Below, piece by piece: positions 1 through 7,634 of a stretch of DNA of 30,722 bases. A program made the translations under genes and the position numbers. The notes below the pieces were generated by a model. The model was not told the DNA's origin and searched no databases. It saw nothing but the letters and a program-made list of their open reading frames with translations. Within the stretch, counting starts at the first letter, position 1. Each line of letters starts with the position of its first letter. The stretch is from PALSA-612 sp046729255 (GTDB lineage Bacteria; Actinomycetota; Thermoleophilia; Gaiellales; Gaiellaceae): positions 1 to 30,722 of the forward strand of contig JBKPGF010000028.1 in NCBI GenBank assembly GCA_046729255.1. Direction: 5' to 3'.

Positions 1-662
1 ACCGTGGCTGGCCGGGCGTCGGCTTCACTCACTCTCTGACGTTCGGCGTCCTCGTCGGGCTCCTGCTCTATTGGGTCTTCGGTAACAAGGTCGTCGCCTA
101 CAGCTTCGTCATCGGCCAGTGGGCCCACGCCCTCACCGACACGGGCGACACGGTCGGCACGATGCTGTTCTTCCCGTTCACGGACCACCTGTTTGCGTTG
201 GGTGCCTGGGCGTATGCGGGTCAGACCGGCCGCTACGTTGACGCCGGCGCGTACTTCTCCGGGCTGGGATTCGTCTGGGACGGCGTCTTCGTCGTGTGGG
301 CGATCGTCAGCTGGCGGGTGATCACGCGCGCGTACTTCCGCGAGACGATCGTCGCAGCCGATCCGTTCTGGCATTGGGCCGGCCGCTACGTCTCCGAGAA
401 CGTGCTCATCGTCCTCTACCGCGCGTCGTACTTCTACGGAATCGCCCGTTGGACGGCGTGGCTGATCTGGGCGCACCTGGTGCGGTCGTTCGCCTTCGAC
501 CTCCGCTGGGGCGGGCCGCGCTGGGTGCCGCGCGTTTTCGCCGACGAGCTGAACGCGGCACCCGCGTGCAAGTGCCCCAGCTGTTGCTCGATGAAACCGC
601 GCCTTGGCTTCTACGCCGCGGTGGGGGCGATCGCTTGGGTCAAGAGCCGCCGGCGCGAGTAG
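1..662 (+). CDS. Membrane-bound metal-dependent hydrolase-like protein (5' end outside window)
   Basis: The reading frame is open from base 3 and ends with TAG at 660-662, so the N-terminus lies upstream of the window. The first in-window ATG (162) is internal, because good coding sequence precedes it. The visible part begins RGWPGVGFTHSLTFG, followed by a hydrophobic stretch (VLVGLLLYWVF) and then GQWAHALTDTGDTVGTMLFF. The pattern of a His-Ser pair, a membrane helix and then H-x3-D resembles the YdjM/DUF457 family of inner-membrane metal-dependent hydrolases, whose physiological substrate is poorly defined. Further hydrophobic segments follow (FVWDGVFVVWAIVSW), then a Cys-rich CKCPSCC motif and a basic C-terminus (VKSRRRE). 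The CKCPSCC motif could bind a metal, but that is inference. It ends 2 bp before the stop of a convergent gene. Confidence 0.6.
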   Translation, partial: RGWPGVGFTHSLTFGVLVGLLLYWVFGNKVVAYSFVIGQWAHALTDTGDTVGTMLFFPFTDHLFALGAWAYAGQTGRYVDAGAYFSGLGFVWDGVFVVWAIVSWRVITRAYFRETIVAADPFWHWAGRYVSENVLIVLYRASYFYGIARWTAWLIWAHLVRSFAFDLRWGGPRWVPRVFADELNAAPACKCPSCCSMKPRLGFYAAVGAIAWVKSRRRE

Positions 663-664
663 CG

Positions 665-1444
665 CTATGCCGGCTCGAGCACGACCTTGACGACGTAGCT
701 GAGCGCGACGTCGGCGACGCGGCCGCGGACGAGCCAGCAGCCCACGCTCGGGAACCGCATGCGAGCGGCCCACGAGGGGCCGTTCCAGCCCGACAGCTGG
801 CCGGAGACCGTCTCTACGTTCACCGCCGGCGCCGGGGCGTCGAGCCGCCGGAGCTGCACCGACAGGTTGCCGAACATCGGTCGGGAGACCCAGAGCTGCT
901 TGTTGAAGATCGTGCCGTCCGGCTGGACGAGGCGCGGCGGGGCGTTCCAGACGCCGTCGGGCGATGCCAAGGTCCATAGGAGGCCGTTGCCGTGCCACTG
1001 GAACGTTTGGCTCAGGCCGGCGGGAACTGCACGACTCGAAGGCGGCGTCGTCGGACAGAAGTCGGGTGTCGCCGCCGGCATCGTCACCTGCAGCGTCGCC
1101 TGCGGCCGGCAGCCGACGCACCATGTTGCGTAACGGCCGGAGGAAAGCGGCGGCAACACGAACGTGGTGCTCGCGCGGCCGTTGCGCGGGTTGAAGACGC
1201 CGACGAAGTGAAGCCGCCGGTCGAGTGGGCCGCGGATGCTCGCGACGTCCGTGCGAAGGGCGAGATAGACGCGCAGAGGCTTCCTCGACGGGAATCCCGA
1301 GGCACGCACGACGACGCGCTCGCCAACGGTAGCGGCTGCGCGGTCGAACCTCGGAACGACCGGCGCCTGCGCCGCCGCTGCACCGCTTGCGAGGACCGCC
1401 AGAGTGACGCACATACCGACGAGCAGCCGCGTCACGGCTCCCAT
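665..1444 (-). CDS. Secreted protein of unknown function (signal peptide, N-terminal Ig-like segment)
   Basis: This is a 259-aa protein. Residues 1-25 form a typical signal peptide: a short basic start, a hydrophobic core VGMCVTLAVLASG, and an AAAAQA cleavage region. Residues about 28-115 (PVVPRFDRAAATVGERVVVRASGFPSRKP...GRYATWC) look like an Ig-like/IPT-type beta domain of the sort found in extracellular proteins. The C-terminal half contains HGNGLLWTLASPDGVW and ends with CWLVRGRVADVALSYVVKV, a pattern I associate with uncharacterised secreted proteins of actinobacteria. Cysteines near 108, 111, 148 and 235 may form disulphides. The gene diverges from the dioxygenase operon across 54 bp. 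No enzymatic motif was recognised; a cell-surface or extracellular role is inferred from the signal peptide only. Confidence 0.65.
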   Translation of the reverse strand: MGAVTRLLVGMCVTLAVLASGAAAAQAPVVPRFDRAAATVGERVVVRASGFPSRKPLRVYLALRTDVASIRGPLDRRLHFVGVFNPRNGRASTTFVLPPLSSGRYATWCVGCRPQATLQVTMPAATPDFCPTTPPSSRAVPAGLSQTFQWHGNGLLWTLASPDGVWNAPPRLVQPDGTIFNKQLWVSRPMFGNLSVQLRRLDAPAPAVNVETVSGQLSGWNGPSWAARMRFPSVGCWLVRGRVADVALSYVVKVVLEPA

Positions 1445-1498
1445 TGTAGGGAGTACCGTTAGCCGACAACGCTCGAAATCGGCAGGGAGGTCGGAGCC
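1445..1498. promoter_or_regulatory. Divergent intergenic region with dioxygenase RBS
   Basis: This 54-bp spacer separates two divergent genes. On the plus strand, AGGGAGG at 1484-1490 lies 8 nt before the ATG at 1499 and is a clear ribosome binding site. TACCGT at 1454-1459 fits the TANNNT -10 pattern for the same direction; no matching -35 was seen. The minus-strand gene has no Shine-Dalgarno, so its transcript may be nearly leaderless, but its -10 is not clear. Confidence 0.45.
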
Positions 1499-2692
1499 AT
1501 GCCCTTCTACGTTCGACTAGGGGACGTACCCCGCAAGCGCCACATCGTCTTCCGCGACAACGGCCGGCTGCTTACCGAGGAGGTCATGGGCCTCGAAGGC
1601 TTCACCGGCAACGAGTCGATTCTCTACCACCTCCAGTCGCCCTGCCGCGTGAAGGAGCTCGGCGAGTTCGAGCCGATCGAGCACGAGGAGTGGCTGCCCG
1701 AGGCGCACGCGCACCGCCATCTCGCGACGTACGGCGTGGAGCCGTCCGGGGACGAGATCACCGGCCGCCGCGTGCTCATGTGGAACGACGACGTCGAGAT
1801 CGCGCTCTGCCGGCCGGCGCAGTCGATGGACTACTTCTTCCGGAACGGCGAGCACGACGAGGTCGTCTTCGTCCACGAGGGCTCGGGGACGCTGGAGACG
1901 ACCTTCGGCAACTTGTCCTACCGCGACGGCGACTACATCGTCATCCCGCGGGGCACGACCTACCGTTTCCTGCCCGAGGGCGAGCAGCGCTATCTCACCT
2001 TCGAGTCACCGGGCCTGATCACCATCCCGCGGCGCTACCGCAACGAGTACGGCCAGCTGCTCGAGGGTGCGCCTTACTCGAACCGCGACATCCATCCGCC
2101 TACGGAGCTGCAGACGGTCCGTGACCAGGGCGAGTTCGTCGTCAAGGTCCGCGTTCGCGGCGGCTACCAGACGTACATCCTCGACTACCACCCGTTCGAC
2201 GTCGTGGGCTGGGACGGCTACCTCTTCCCGTGGACGTTCTCCGTCCACGACTTCGAGCCGATCACCGGGCGCATCCACCAGCCGCCACCCTCCCACCAGA
2301 CGTTCCAGGGTCAGAACTTCGTCATCTGCTCGTTCTGCCCGCGGAAGCTCGACTTCGACCCCGAGGCGATCCCGATCCCGTACCACCACTCAAATCTCCA
2401 GTCCGAGGAGATGATCTATTACGTCTCCGGCAACTTCGGCTCGCGCAAGGCGATCGAGGTCGGCTCGATCACGCTCCACCCGTCCGGCCTGCCGCACGGG
2501 CCGCAGCCCGGCCTCGCCGAGCGGTCTCTGGGCGTGACCGAGACGACGGAGCTGGCGGTCATGTGCGACACCTTTCGGCCGCTGCGGCTCACGGCGTTCG
2601 CCTCGGAGCTCGACGACGGTCGGTACGCGTACTCGTGGTACGAGCCGGCCGAGGGCGATCCCGGCCTCGCGGGCGTCACCTCCCATGTGTAG
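1499..2692 (+). CDS. hmgA: Homogentisate 1,2-dioxygenase family protein
   Basis: The 397-aa protein is a cupin-type Fe(II) dioxygenase. Homogentisate dioxygenase opens the ring of homogentisate to maleylacetoacetate in tyrosine/phenylalanine catabolism. The metal ligands can be placed by spacing against the human enzyme (His335, Glu341, His371): His297 and Glu303 in PYHHSNLQSEEM, and His333 in LHPSGLPHGPQPG, with identical spacing of 6 and 30 residues. The C-terminus keeps the family signature CDTFRPLRLT. At 397 aa it is shorter than the usual 430-445 aa, so it belongs to a shorter subfamily whose substrate may not be homogentisate. The start is fixed by the AGGGAGG ribosome binding site. Tryptophanase follows directly in the same frame, which favours an aromatic-compound role. 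No HPPD, isomerase or fumarylacetoacetase gene is visible nearby. Confidence 0.87.
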   Translation: MPFYVRLGDVPRKRHIVFRDNGRLLTEEVMGLEGFTGNESILYHLQSPCRVKELGEFEPIEHEEWLPEAHAHRHLATYGVEPSGDEITGRRVLMWNDDVEIALCRPAQSMDYFFRNGEHDEVVFVHEGSGTLETTFGNLSYRDGDYIVIPRGTTYRFLPEGEQRYLTFESPGLITIPRRYRNEYGQLLEGAPYSNRDIHPPTELQTVRDQGEFVVKVRVRGGYQTYILDYHPFDVVGWDGYLFPWTFSVHDFEPITGRIHQPPPSHQTFQGQNFVICSFCPRKLDFDPEAIPIPYHHSNLQSEEMIYYVSGNFGSRKAIEVGSITLHPSGLPHGPQPGLAERSLGVTETTELAVMCDTFRPLRLTAFASELDDGRYAYSWYEPAEGDPGLAGVTSHV

Positions 2693-4069
2693 TTGACGAT
2701 CCGCACGATCATCGAGCCGTTCCGGATCCACTCGGTGGAGCCGCTGCGGCTGACGACCGAGGACGAGCGGCGCGCGGCCGTGGAGGCCGTCGACTTCAAC
2801 CTCTTCAAGCTGCCCGCGTCCGAGGTGCTCATCGACTTCCTCACCGACTCGGGAACCGGCGCCATGTCGCGCGACCAGTGGGCTGCGATCCAGCACGGTG
2901 ACGAGAGCTATGCCGGGTCGCCGTCGTGGTACCGCTTCCTCGAGGCGGTCCAGGAGCTCTTCCCGTTCGAGCACGTCATTCCCACCCACCAGGGCCGTGC
3001 GGCCGAGCGCATCCTCTTCTCCGTGCTTGGCGGGCCGGGAAAGGTCGTCCCGAACAACACGCACTTCGACACCACGCGGGCCAATGTCGAGCACACCGGC
3101 GCCGAGGCCCTCGACCTGCCGATTCCCGAGGGACGGGACCCTTCGGCGCTCCATCCCTTCAAGGGCAACATGGACACGGACGCTCTCGAGCGGCTGCTCG
3201 CCGAGCGCGCGGGCGACGTGCCGGTCGTCTTCGTTACCATCACGAACAATTCGGGCGGCGGACAGCCGGTATCGCTCGAGAACCTCCGTGCCGTGCGCGC
3301 CATCTGCGACCGCCACGGCGTGCCGCTGTTCCTCGACGCGTGCCGCTTCGCCGAGAACGCGTGGTTCGTCCGCGAGCGCGAAGAGGGCTACGGTGAGCGG
3401 ACCGTGGCCGAGATCGTGCGCGAGACGGCTTCTCTCGCCGACGGCATGACGATGAGCGCGAAGAAGGACCCGCTCGCGAACATCGGCGGCTGGGTGGCGA
3501 TGAACGACTCTGAGCTCGCCGACCAGTGCCGGGCGCTCGGCATCCTCACGGAGGGCTTTCCCACATATGGCGGTCTGGCCGGCCGAGATCTCGAGGCCAT
3601 CGCACAAGGGCTCGCCGAGGCCGTCGACCACGACTATCTGCGCTATCGCGCCCGCTCGACCGCCTATCTCGGGGACGGGCTGTCGGACGCCGGCATGCCG
3701 CTCGTCCAGCCGTTCGGCGGCCACGCGATCTACGTCGATGCCCGCGCATTGCTACCGCACGTCCCGCCGCTCGAGTACCCGGGCCAGGCGCTCGCCGTCG
3801 AGCTCTACACCGCCGGCGGCGTCCGCGGCTGCGAGATCGGCACGGTGATGTTCGGGCGGCGCCCCGACGGCACCGAGGAGGCGGCGGCGATGGATCTCGT
3901 GCGGCTCGCCATACCGCGGCGGACGTACACGCAGAGCCACGTCGACTACGTCATCGAGGTGGCCGAGACCGTCGTCGAGCGCGCCTCGCAGCTACGCGGC
4001 TACCGCATCGAGTGGCAGCCGAGCTCGCTGCGGCACTTCACGGCACGGTTCGCGCGGCTCGAGTCTTGA
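2693..4069 (+). CDS. tnaA: Tryptophanase (tryptophan indole-lyase), PLP-dependent
   Basis: The 458-aa protein (TTG start) aligns along its length with the tryptophanase/tyrosine phenol-lyase family. It degrades tryptophan to indole, pyruvate and ammonia. Family blocks seen: LTDSGTGAMS, PTHQGRAAE, NNSGGGQPVS, ACRFAENAWF, EGFPTYGGLAGRD and IPRRTYTQSH. The PLP-binding lysine is Lys258 in TMSAKKDPLANIGG. Residues that separate tryptophanase from tyrosine phenol-lyase are all of the tryptophanase type: Asp126 (E. coli Asp137; Thr in TPL), Ile382 in CEIG (Arg in TPL) and His448 in LRHFTARF (His463; Phe in TPL). The TTG at 2693 immediately follows the TAG of the upstream dioxygenase in the same frame, so translation probably depends on reinitiation. 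The 3' end overlaps a convergent flippase gene by 32 bp. Confidence 0.92.
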   Translation: MTIRTIIEPFRIHSVEPLRLTTEDERRAAVEAVDFNLFKLPASEVLIDFLTDSGTGAMSRDQWAAIQHGDESYAGSPSWYRFLEAVQELFPFEHVIPTHQGRAAERILFSVLGGPGKVVPNNTHFDTTRANVEHTGAEALDLPIPEGRDPSALHPFKGNMDTDALERLLAERAGDVPVVFVTITNNSGGGQPVSLENLRAVRAICDRHGVPLFLDACRFAENAWFVREREEGYGERTVAEIVRETASLADGMTMSAKKDPLANIGGWVAMNDSELADQCRALGILTEGFPTYGGLAGRDLEAIAQGLAEAVDHDYLRYRARSTAYLGDGLSDAGMPLVQPFGGHAIYVDARALLPHVPPLEYPGQALAVELYTAGGVRGCEIGTVMFGRRPDGTEEAAAMDLVRLAIPRRTYTQSHVDYVIEVAETVVERASQLRGYRIEWQPSSLRHFTARFARLES

Positions 4070-5483
4070 TCGCGGCCAGTTCGGCGGGCAGGTAGAAGCG
4101 AAGTGGCCACAGCACCAGGGGGTAGACGACGATGAGTGCGACCGCCGCCGCGAGCGGCACGTCGAGCGCCCTCCCGAGCACCGTTAGGCCGGCCGCGACG
4201 CCGACCACCGTCACGACACGCCGCCACTGGTAGGGCACCCAGAAGACCCGCTGCGACCACCACGTGATCACGACGAACATCACCGTGAAGGCGGAGAGGT
4301 TGGCGATCGCCGCGCCGATGATCCCGTAGGTCGGGATGAGCACGAGGTTGAGGACGACGCTCACGGCCGCGCCCGCGCCGGTGGCGATCCAGTTGAATTG
4401 CGTGCGCTTCCTCCGGCCCAGCACGATCGAGACGACGTTGAAGCCGCCGAGCGCCACCGCGCCGAAGACGAGCAACGGGACGACCTCGGAGGCGTCGAAG
4501 AAGGCCGGCGTCGTCAGCCACTGGACGAGCCACGGGGAAAGCAGGGCGAGGGCGAGGGCCGCCCACGAGGCGACGAAGAGCAGGTACGTCAGCACGAAGG
4601 AGTACGCGCGCCGTGCGCGGTCGTCGTCCTCGATCGAATAGGCGAAGGCAAGCCACCCTGCGCGGAAGGCAGCCAGGAGCAGCACCATTGCGGAGGCGAT
4701 GCGGGCGCCGATCGAATACACGCCGACCTCGCTCTGATCCGCGAGCTTGAGGATGAAGAAGCGATCCCCGAAGTTCAGGAGCCAGAGCGCGAGCATCGAC
4801 GGCACGAGCGGGATCCCGAAGCGGTTCATCTGGCGCAGCAGCGACCGGTCGAGCGTCAGGCCGAGCTGCTCGTGGCGGTAGACGAGCAGCGCCGCGTAGA
4901 CGATGAGCGTGCCGGTGAAGTTGCCGGCCACGACGCCCGTCGCTCCCCAGTCGAAGACGACGACGAAGAGCACCGTGGCTGCGACGGTGACCGCGAGGTT
5001 CACGAGCGTGGCGGCCGTGAAGGCGACGGCGCGCTCTTCGACTCGGAAGAGGCTCGTCATCTGCTCGTAGTTCATCTGCGCCCAGAGCAGGACGAACGCG
5101 GCTCGCACGAGCGTCGTGTGATCGCCCGTGTCGAAGAGCCATTCCGAGATCGGCTCGGCGAGGATGACCCCGATGACGAGGCCCAGCGTCGCCATCACCA
5201 TCGTGAACCAGAACGACGTGCGCACGACTCGCAGACGGTGCGCCCTGTCTGTCGAGTCGAAATAGAAGCGGAAGAACGCGCTCGCGATGCCGAGGCGGAG
5301 GACGGTGGCGAGGATCGCCGCGAGCGCGACGAGGGTCTCGACGGCGCCGTAGTCCGCAGGCGTGAGGTAACGCGTGTACAGCGGAAGCAGGAGCAGGGCG
5401 ACGAAGCGCGAAACGAGGCCGCCTAGCCCGTAGATCGCCGAGTGCCGGGCGAGCCGGGCGATCTGTCCTCCGAGACTGTTCAC
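4038..5483 (-). CDS. Wzx-type polysaccharide flippase (MOP superfamily)
   Basis: The 481-aa protein has about 12-14 hydrophobic segments from residue 12 to near 470 and the family-typical N-terminus: GGLVSRFVALLLLPLYTRYL followed by TPADYGAVETL. It resembles oligosaccharide/lipopolysaccharide flippases, which move undecaprenyl-linked repeat units across the membrane. A central GDRFFILKLADQSEVGVYSIG block is also characteristic of the Wzx/RfbX family. Its ATG overlaps the stop of the GNAT gene by 4 bp (ATGA), so the two are translationally coupled. It ends within the convergent tnaA gene. It is the only flippase seen in the window and probably serves the glycan made by the downstream loci; that link is inferred from proximity. 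Confidence 0.85.
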   Translation of the reverse strand: MNSLGGQIARLARHSAIYGLGGLVSRFVALLLLPLYTRYLTPADYGAVETLVALAAILATVLRLGIASAFFRFYFDSTDRAHRLRVVRTSFWFTMVMATLGLVIGVILAEPISEWLFDTGDHTTLVRAAFVLLWAQMNYEQMTSLFRVEERAVAFTAATLVNLAVTVAATVLFVVVFDWGATGVVAGNFTGTLIVYAALLVYRHEQLGLTLDRSLLRQMNRFGIPLVPSMLALWLLNFGDRFFILKLADQSEVGVYSIGARIASAMVLLLAAFRAGWLAFAYSIEDDDRARRAYSFVLTYLLFVASWAALALALLSPWLVQWLTTPAFFDASEVVPLLVFGAVALGGFNVVSIVLGRRKRTQFNWIATGAGAAVSVVLNLVLIPTYGIIGAAIANLSAFTVMFVVITWWSQRVFWVPYQWRRVVTVVGVAAGLTVLGRALDVPLAAAVALIVVYPLVLWPLRFYLPAELAAIKTRAARTVP

Positions 5484-5872
5484 GGTCGGCGGATCGCCAT
5501 GCCGACCGACTGCCGCATGCCGAAGCGCTCGTAGAAGGACACGAGCTCGGGATCGCAGAGCAGGTCGACGGCGTAGAAGCGGTCGAGCTTGATAAGCAGC
5601 CGGCGCACGAGCGCGGTTCCGATGCCACGACCGCGGTGGGACGGCAGCACCTCCAGCAAGGGGATGAACGCCGTGAGCACCCCGTCGGACAGCGCATTGA
5701 CGAAGCCGACTATGAGCGGCTCACCCGGCGCTCTCGCGAGCACGACGGCGTAGCTGCCGCGAAGGATCTCGAGATGCCGTTCGGGCGAGGGTGGCTTCGG
5801 CCAGCCCTCGAAGAAGCCCTCGAGATGCTCCGGCGCAACGCCCTCGAGCGAGGTCGTGTACTCGATCGACAC
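5480..5872 (-). CDS. GNAT family N-acetyltransferase
   Basis: The 130-aa protein starts at GTG 5872 and has a GNAT core: LEVLPSHRGRGIGTALVRRL is the acetyl-CoA pyrophosphate-binding motif A (Q/RxxGxG/A). The C-terminal VSFYERFGMRQS is the usual beta6/beta7 region. It transfers an acyl group from acyl-CoA to an amine; the substrate is unknown. An upstream GTG at 5938 would give 152 aa. The shorter start is preferred because a -10-like TACGCT lies 7 nt upstream, as expected for a leaderless mRNA, and the GNAT fold begins right after it (VSIEYTTSLEG). Its stop overlaps the flippase start. Acetylation of an amino sugar is possible but not shown. Confidence 0.8.
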   Translation of the reverse strand: MSIEYTTSLEGVAPEHLEGFFEGWPKPPSPERHLEILRGSYAVVLARAPGEPLIVGFVNALSDGVLTAFIPLLEVLPSHRGRGIGTALVRRLLIKLDRFYAVDLLCDPELVSFYERFGMRQSVGMAIRRP

Positions 5873-5885
5873 GCGGATGAGCGTA
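5873..5885 (-). promoter_or_regulatory. Putative -10 element of a leaderless GNAT-flippase transcript
   Basis: On the minus strand TACGCT (5885-5880) is followed by 7 nt (CATCCGC) and then GTG at 5872. There is no Shine-Dalgarno sequence. The spacing matches the TANNNT-N6-8-RTG arrangement of leaderless actinobacterial promoters. No -35 consensus was seen. Confidence 0.4.
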
Positions 5886-6007
5886 GATGCCGGGGCGGGC
5901 GACCGTCCCGCGTCACACTTTCCGCACGAATTCGTCACCCACGGGTCGGTCTTTCCCCGTTACCGCGAAACCGGGAGGAGGCACGGGGCGGCCCCGCGCG
6001 GGAGCTG

Positions 6008-6424
6008 TTAGCGCGCTGCGCCGCCGGACGGGAAGAGCCACGGCGAGAAGCGGTTCCAGCGTTCGATCTCGCACCCGTTGCGCCTGCGGAACGACGACCA
6101 GATGCGCACCGTGCCGATCGTCCCCTTCACGACTGCCTTCTGCGGTCCGCCGTAGATCTGCGTGCAGATCGCGTCCTTCGGAACCTGCGCGAACGACGAG
6201 AGCGGCAGACGCGAGAGCCGCGTGCACGCGCGCACCCGGTTCGGAAGCGTCCCACCGACCGGATTGCAACGCAGCGTCCAGCGCTGGTACGGCTCGGGAG
6301 CCTGCTCGTCCGGCCAGTACGTGATCGTCAGCGACGCCTTCTTCGCAGCGGGCGAGGCGCCGCCACCGGCGACGCCCACGAAACCGACGATTGCAACCAC
6401 GCACAACGCCATGAGCGTTCGCAT
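6008..6424 (-). CDS. Secreted subtilisin inhibitor-like (SSI family) protein
   Basis: The 138-aa precursor begins MRTLMALCVVAIVGFVGVAG, a signal peptide ending near residue 25. The mature part follows the layout of Streptomyces subtilisin inhibitor: LTITYW, then a WTLRCNPVGGTLPN block (compare TLTC...GTHP in SSI), AC-x2-L, DAICTQIYGG (compare MCPMVYDP), a GTIGTVRI strand, CEIERW, and a final SPWLF strand. The four cysteines at 53, 67, 87 and 118 match the two SSI disulphides (35-50 and 71-101) in order and spacing. SSI proteins inhibit extracellular serine proteases. The reactive-loop residues differ, so the target protease cannot be predicted. ATG 6424 is chosen because the signal peptide starts there and a -10 lies 6 nt upstream. 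Confidence 0.75.
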   Translation of the reverse strand: MRTLMALCVVAIVGFVGVAGGGASPAAKKASLTITYWPDEQAPEPYQRWTLRCNPVGGTLPNRVRACTRLSRLPLSSFAQVPKDAICTQIYGGPQKAVVKGTIGTVRIWSSFRRRNGCEIERWNRFSPWLFPSGGAAR

Positions 6425-6467
6425 ACGCCAAGGGTACTCCGCGATGCCCCAACCTAGAATCTGCGCG
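6425..6467. promoter_or_regulatory. Compact bidirectional promoter with two leaderless starts
   Basis: Only 43 bp separate two divergent start codons. Plus strand: TAGAAT at 6455-6460, then 7 nt, then GTG 6468. Minus strand: TACCCT (6436-6431), then 6 nt, then ATG 6424. Neither side has a Shine-Dalgarno. Both fit TANNNT-N6-7-RTG, so both mRNAs probably begin at or next to the start codon. Confidence 0.55.
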
Positions 6468-7634
6468 GTGGGCAGCCCCCCGACGCTGAACCGCGACCGC
6501 ATTGCGTCGTACGCCCGCTCAGGCGCCCACCCGCCCGCGGTCGTCTGCGACGCGTCCTTCGTGAACGGGCTGACGGCGATCCGCTCCCTCGGCCGTATGG
6601 GCGTGCCTGTGCTCGCTGTGGACCACCGGCCTAGCGCGCTCGGCTTCCGCTCCCGCTACGCGATGGCGCTCCGTTCGCCCGACCCCGGCAGGGAGACGCC
6701 GGCCTACATCGGATTTCTCCGTGACCTCGGCGACGCCATCGGCCGCCCGACGCCGATCATCCCGACTCACGACCCTCCCGTGAACGCGATCGGCCGCTAT
6801 CGGCACGAGCTCGGCGACCGCTACCTGTTCCCGTTCCCCGGACGGGAGACGCTCGAGCGCGTGCAGAGCAAACGCGAGCAGCTCGAGCGCGCCGTCGCCT
6901 CGGGCGTCGACGTGCCCGAGACCGCGCATCCCCGATCCCGGGAGGAGGCGCTGGCCGACGGAGACCGGATTGGGTACCCGCTGCTCGTAAAGCCTTCGAA
7001 CCCCGACGGCTTCAGGCGACGCTTTCGACGCCAGGCGTTCCGTTGTCAGTCCCCGACTGAGCTCGAGCGCGCGTTCGCCGATGCGGAGCCGTTCGAGCCG
7101 ATGGTTCAAGAGCTGATTCCGGGCGACGACGATGAGCTGTACACCGTGGGCAGCTACATCGCCGCTGATGGCACGGTGCTCGGCCTGTTCAGCGGCCGAA
7201 AGCTCCGCCAGTCGCCGCCCGGCGTCGGTACCTGTCGCGTAGGCGAGGCTGTCTGGGTGCAAGAGACTGTGCGCGCCGCGCTGTGCCTGCTCCGCGCCTT
7301 CGAGTTTCACGGCGTGTCGCAGGTCGAGTTCAAGCGCGACCCGCGTGACGATCGCTACAAGCTCATGGAGGTGAACCCACGGCTCTGGCTCTGGCACGGT
7401 CTGGCGGCCGCGCTCGGCGTCGACTTCGCGCGCATCGCGTATCTCGATCTCCTGGGCCGACGCGGCGCACCGGTCACGACGGAGGGCAAGCACGGGCGTT
7501 GGGCTATCACGCTGCTCGCTGGCGAGAGCCCGGCGCTCCAGCGGCCGCCGTACGTCGAGCCGGTGTTCTCGCTGGACGATCCGAAGCCGGGCGCCACGCA
7601 GCTCGCGCGCGTCGTCAAGGCGGCATTCCGCTGA
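6468..7634 (+). CDS. ATP-grasp carboxylate-amine ligase-like protein
   Basis: The 388-aa protein (GTG start) has an N-terminal pre-ATP-grasp Rossmann-like domain (AVVCDASFVNGLTAIRSLGR and IIPTHDPPVNAI) and a central/C-terminal ATP-grasp fold. Nucleotide-binding elements are YPLLVKPS with Lys175, VQELIPGDDDEL, and the metal-binding LMEVNPRLW with Glu301 and Asn303. ATP-grasp enzymes activate a carboxylate as acyl phosphate and join it to an amine or thiol; the substrate here is not known. The start is supported by the leaderless promoter, although the frame remains open further upstream. It overlaps or abuts the polysaccharide deacetylase downstream. This pairing suggests modification of a surface glycan or its precursor, by inference. 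Confidence 0.8.
   Translation: MGSPPTLNRDRIASYARSGAHPPAVVCDASFVNGLTAIRSLGRMGVPVLAVDHRPSALGFRSRYAMALRSPDPGRETPAYIGFLRDLGDAIGRPTPIIPTHDPPVNAIGRYRHELGDRYLFPFPGRETLERVQSKREQLERAVASGVDVPETAHPRSREEALADGDRIGYPLLVKPSNPDGFRRRFRRQAFRCQSPTELERAFADAEPFEPMVQELIPGDDDELYTVGSYIAADGTVLGLFSGRKLRQSPPGVGTCRVGEAVWVQETVRAALCLLRAFEFHGVSQVEFKRDPRDDRYKLMEVNPRLWLWHGLAAALGVDFARIAYLDLLGRRGAPVTTEGKHGRWAITLLAGESPALQRPPYVEPVFSLDDPKPGATQLARVVKAAFR

Noticed and set aside
2390..3724. 444-codon open frame on the minus strand
   Set aside because: Antisense to tryptophanase, whose family blocks and PLP lysine are clear.
2693..4069. Tyrosine phenol-lyase
   Set aside because: Three specificity positions carry the tryptophanase residues.
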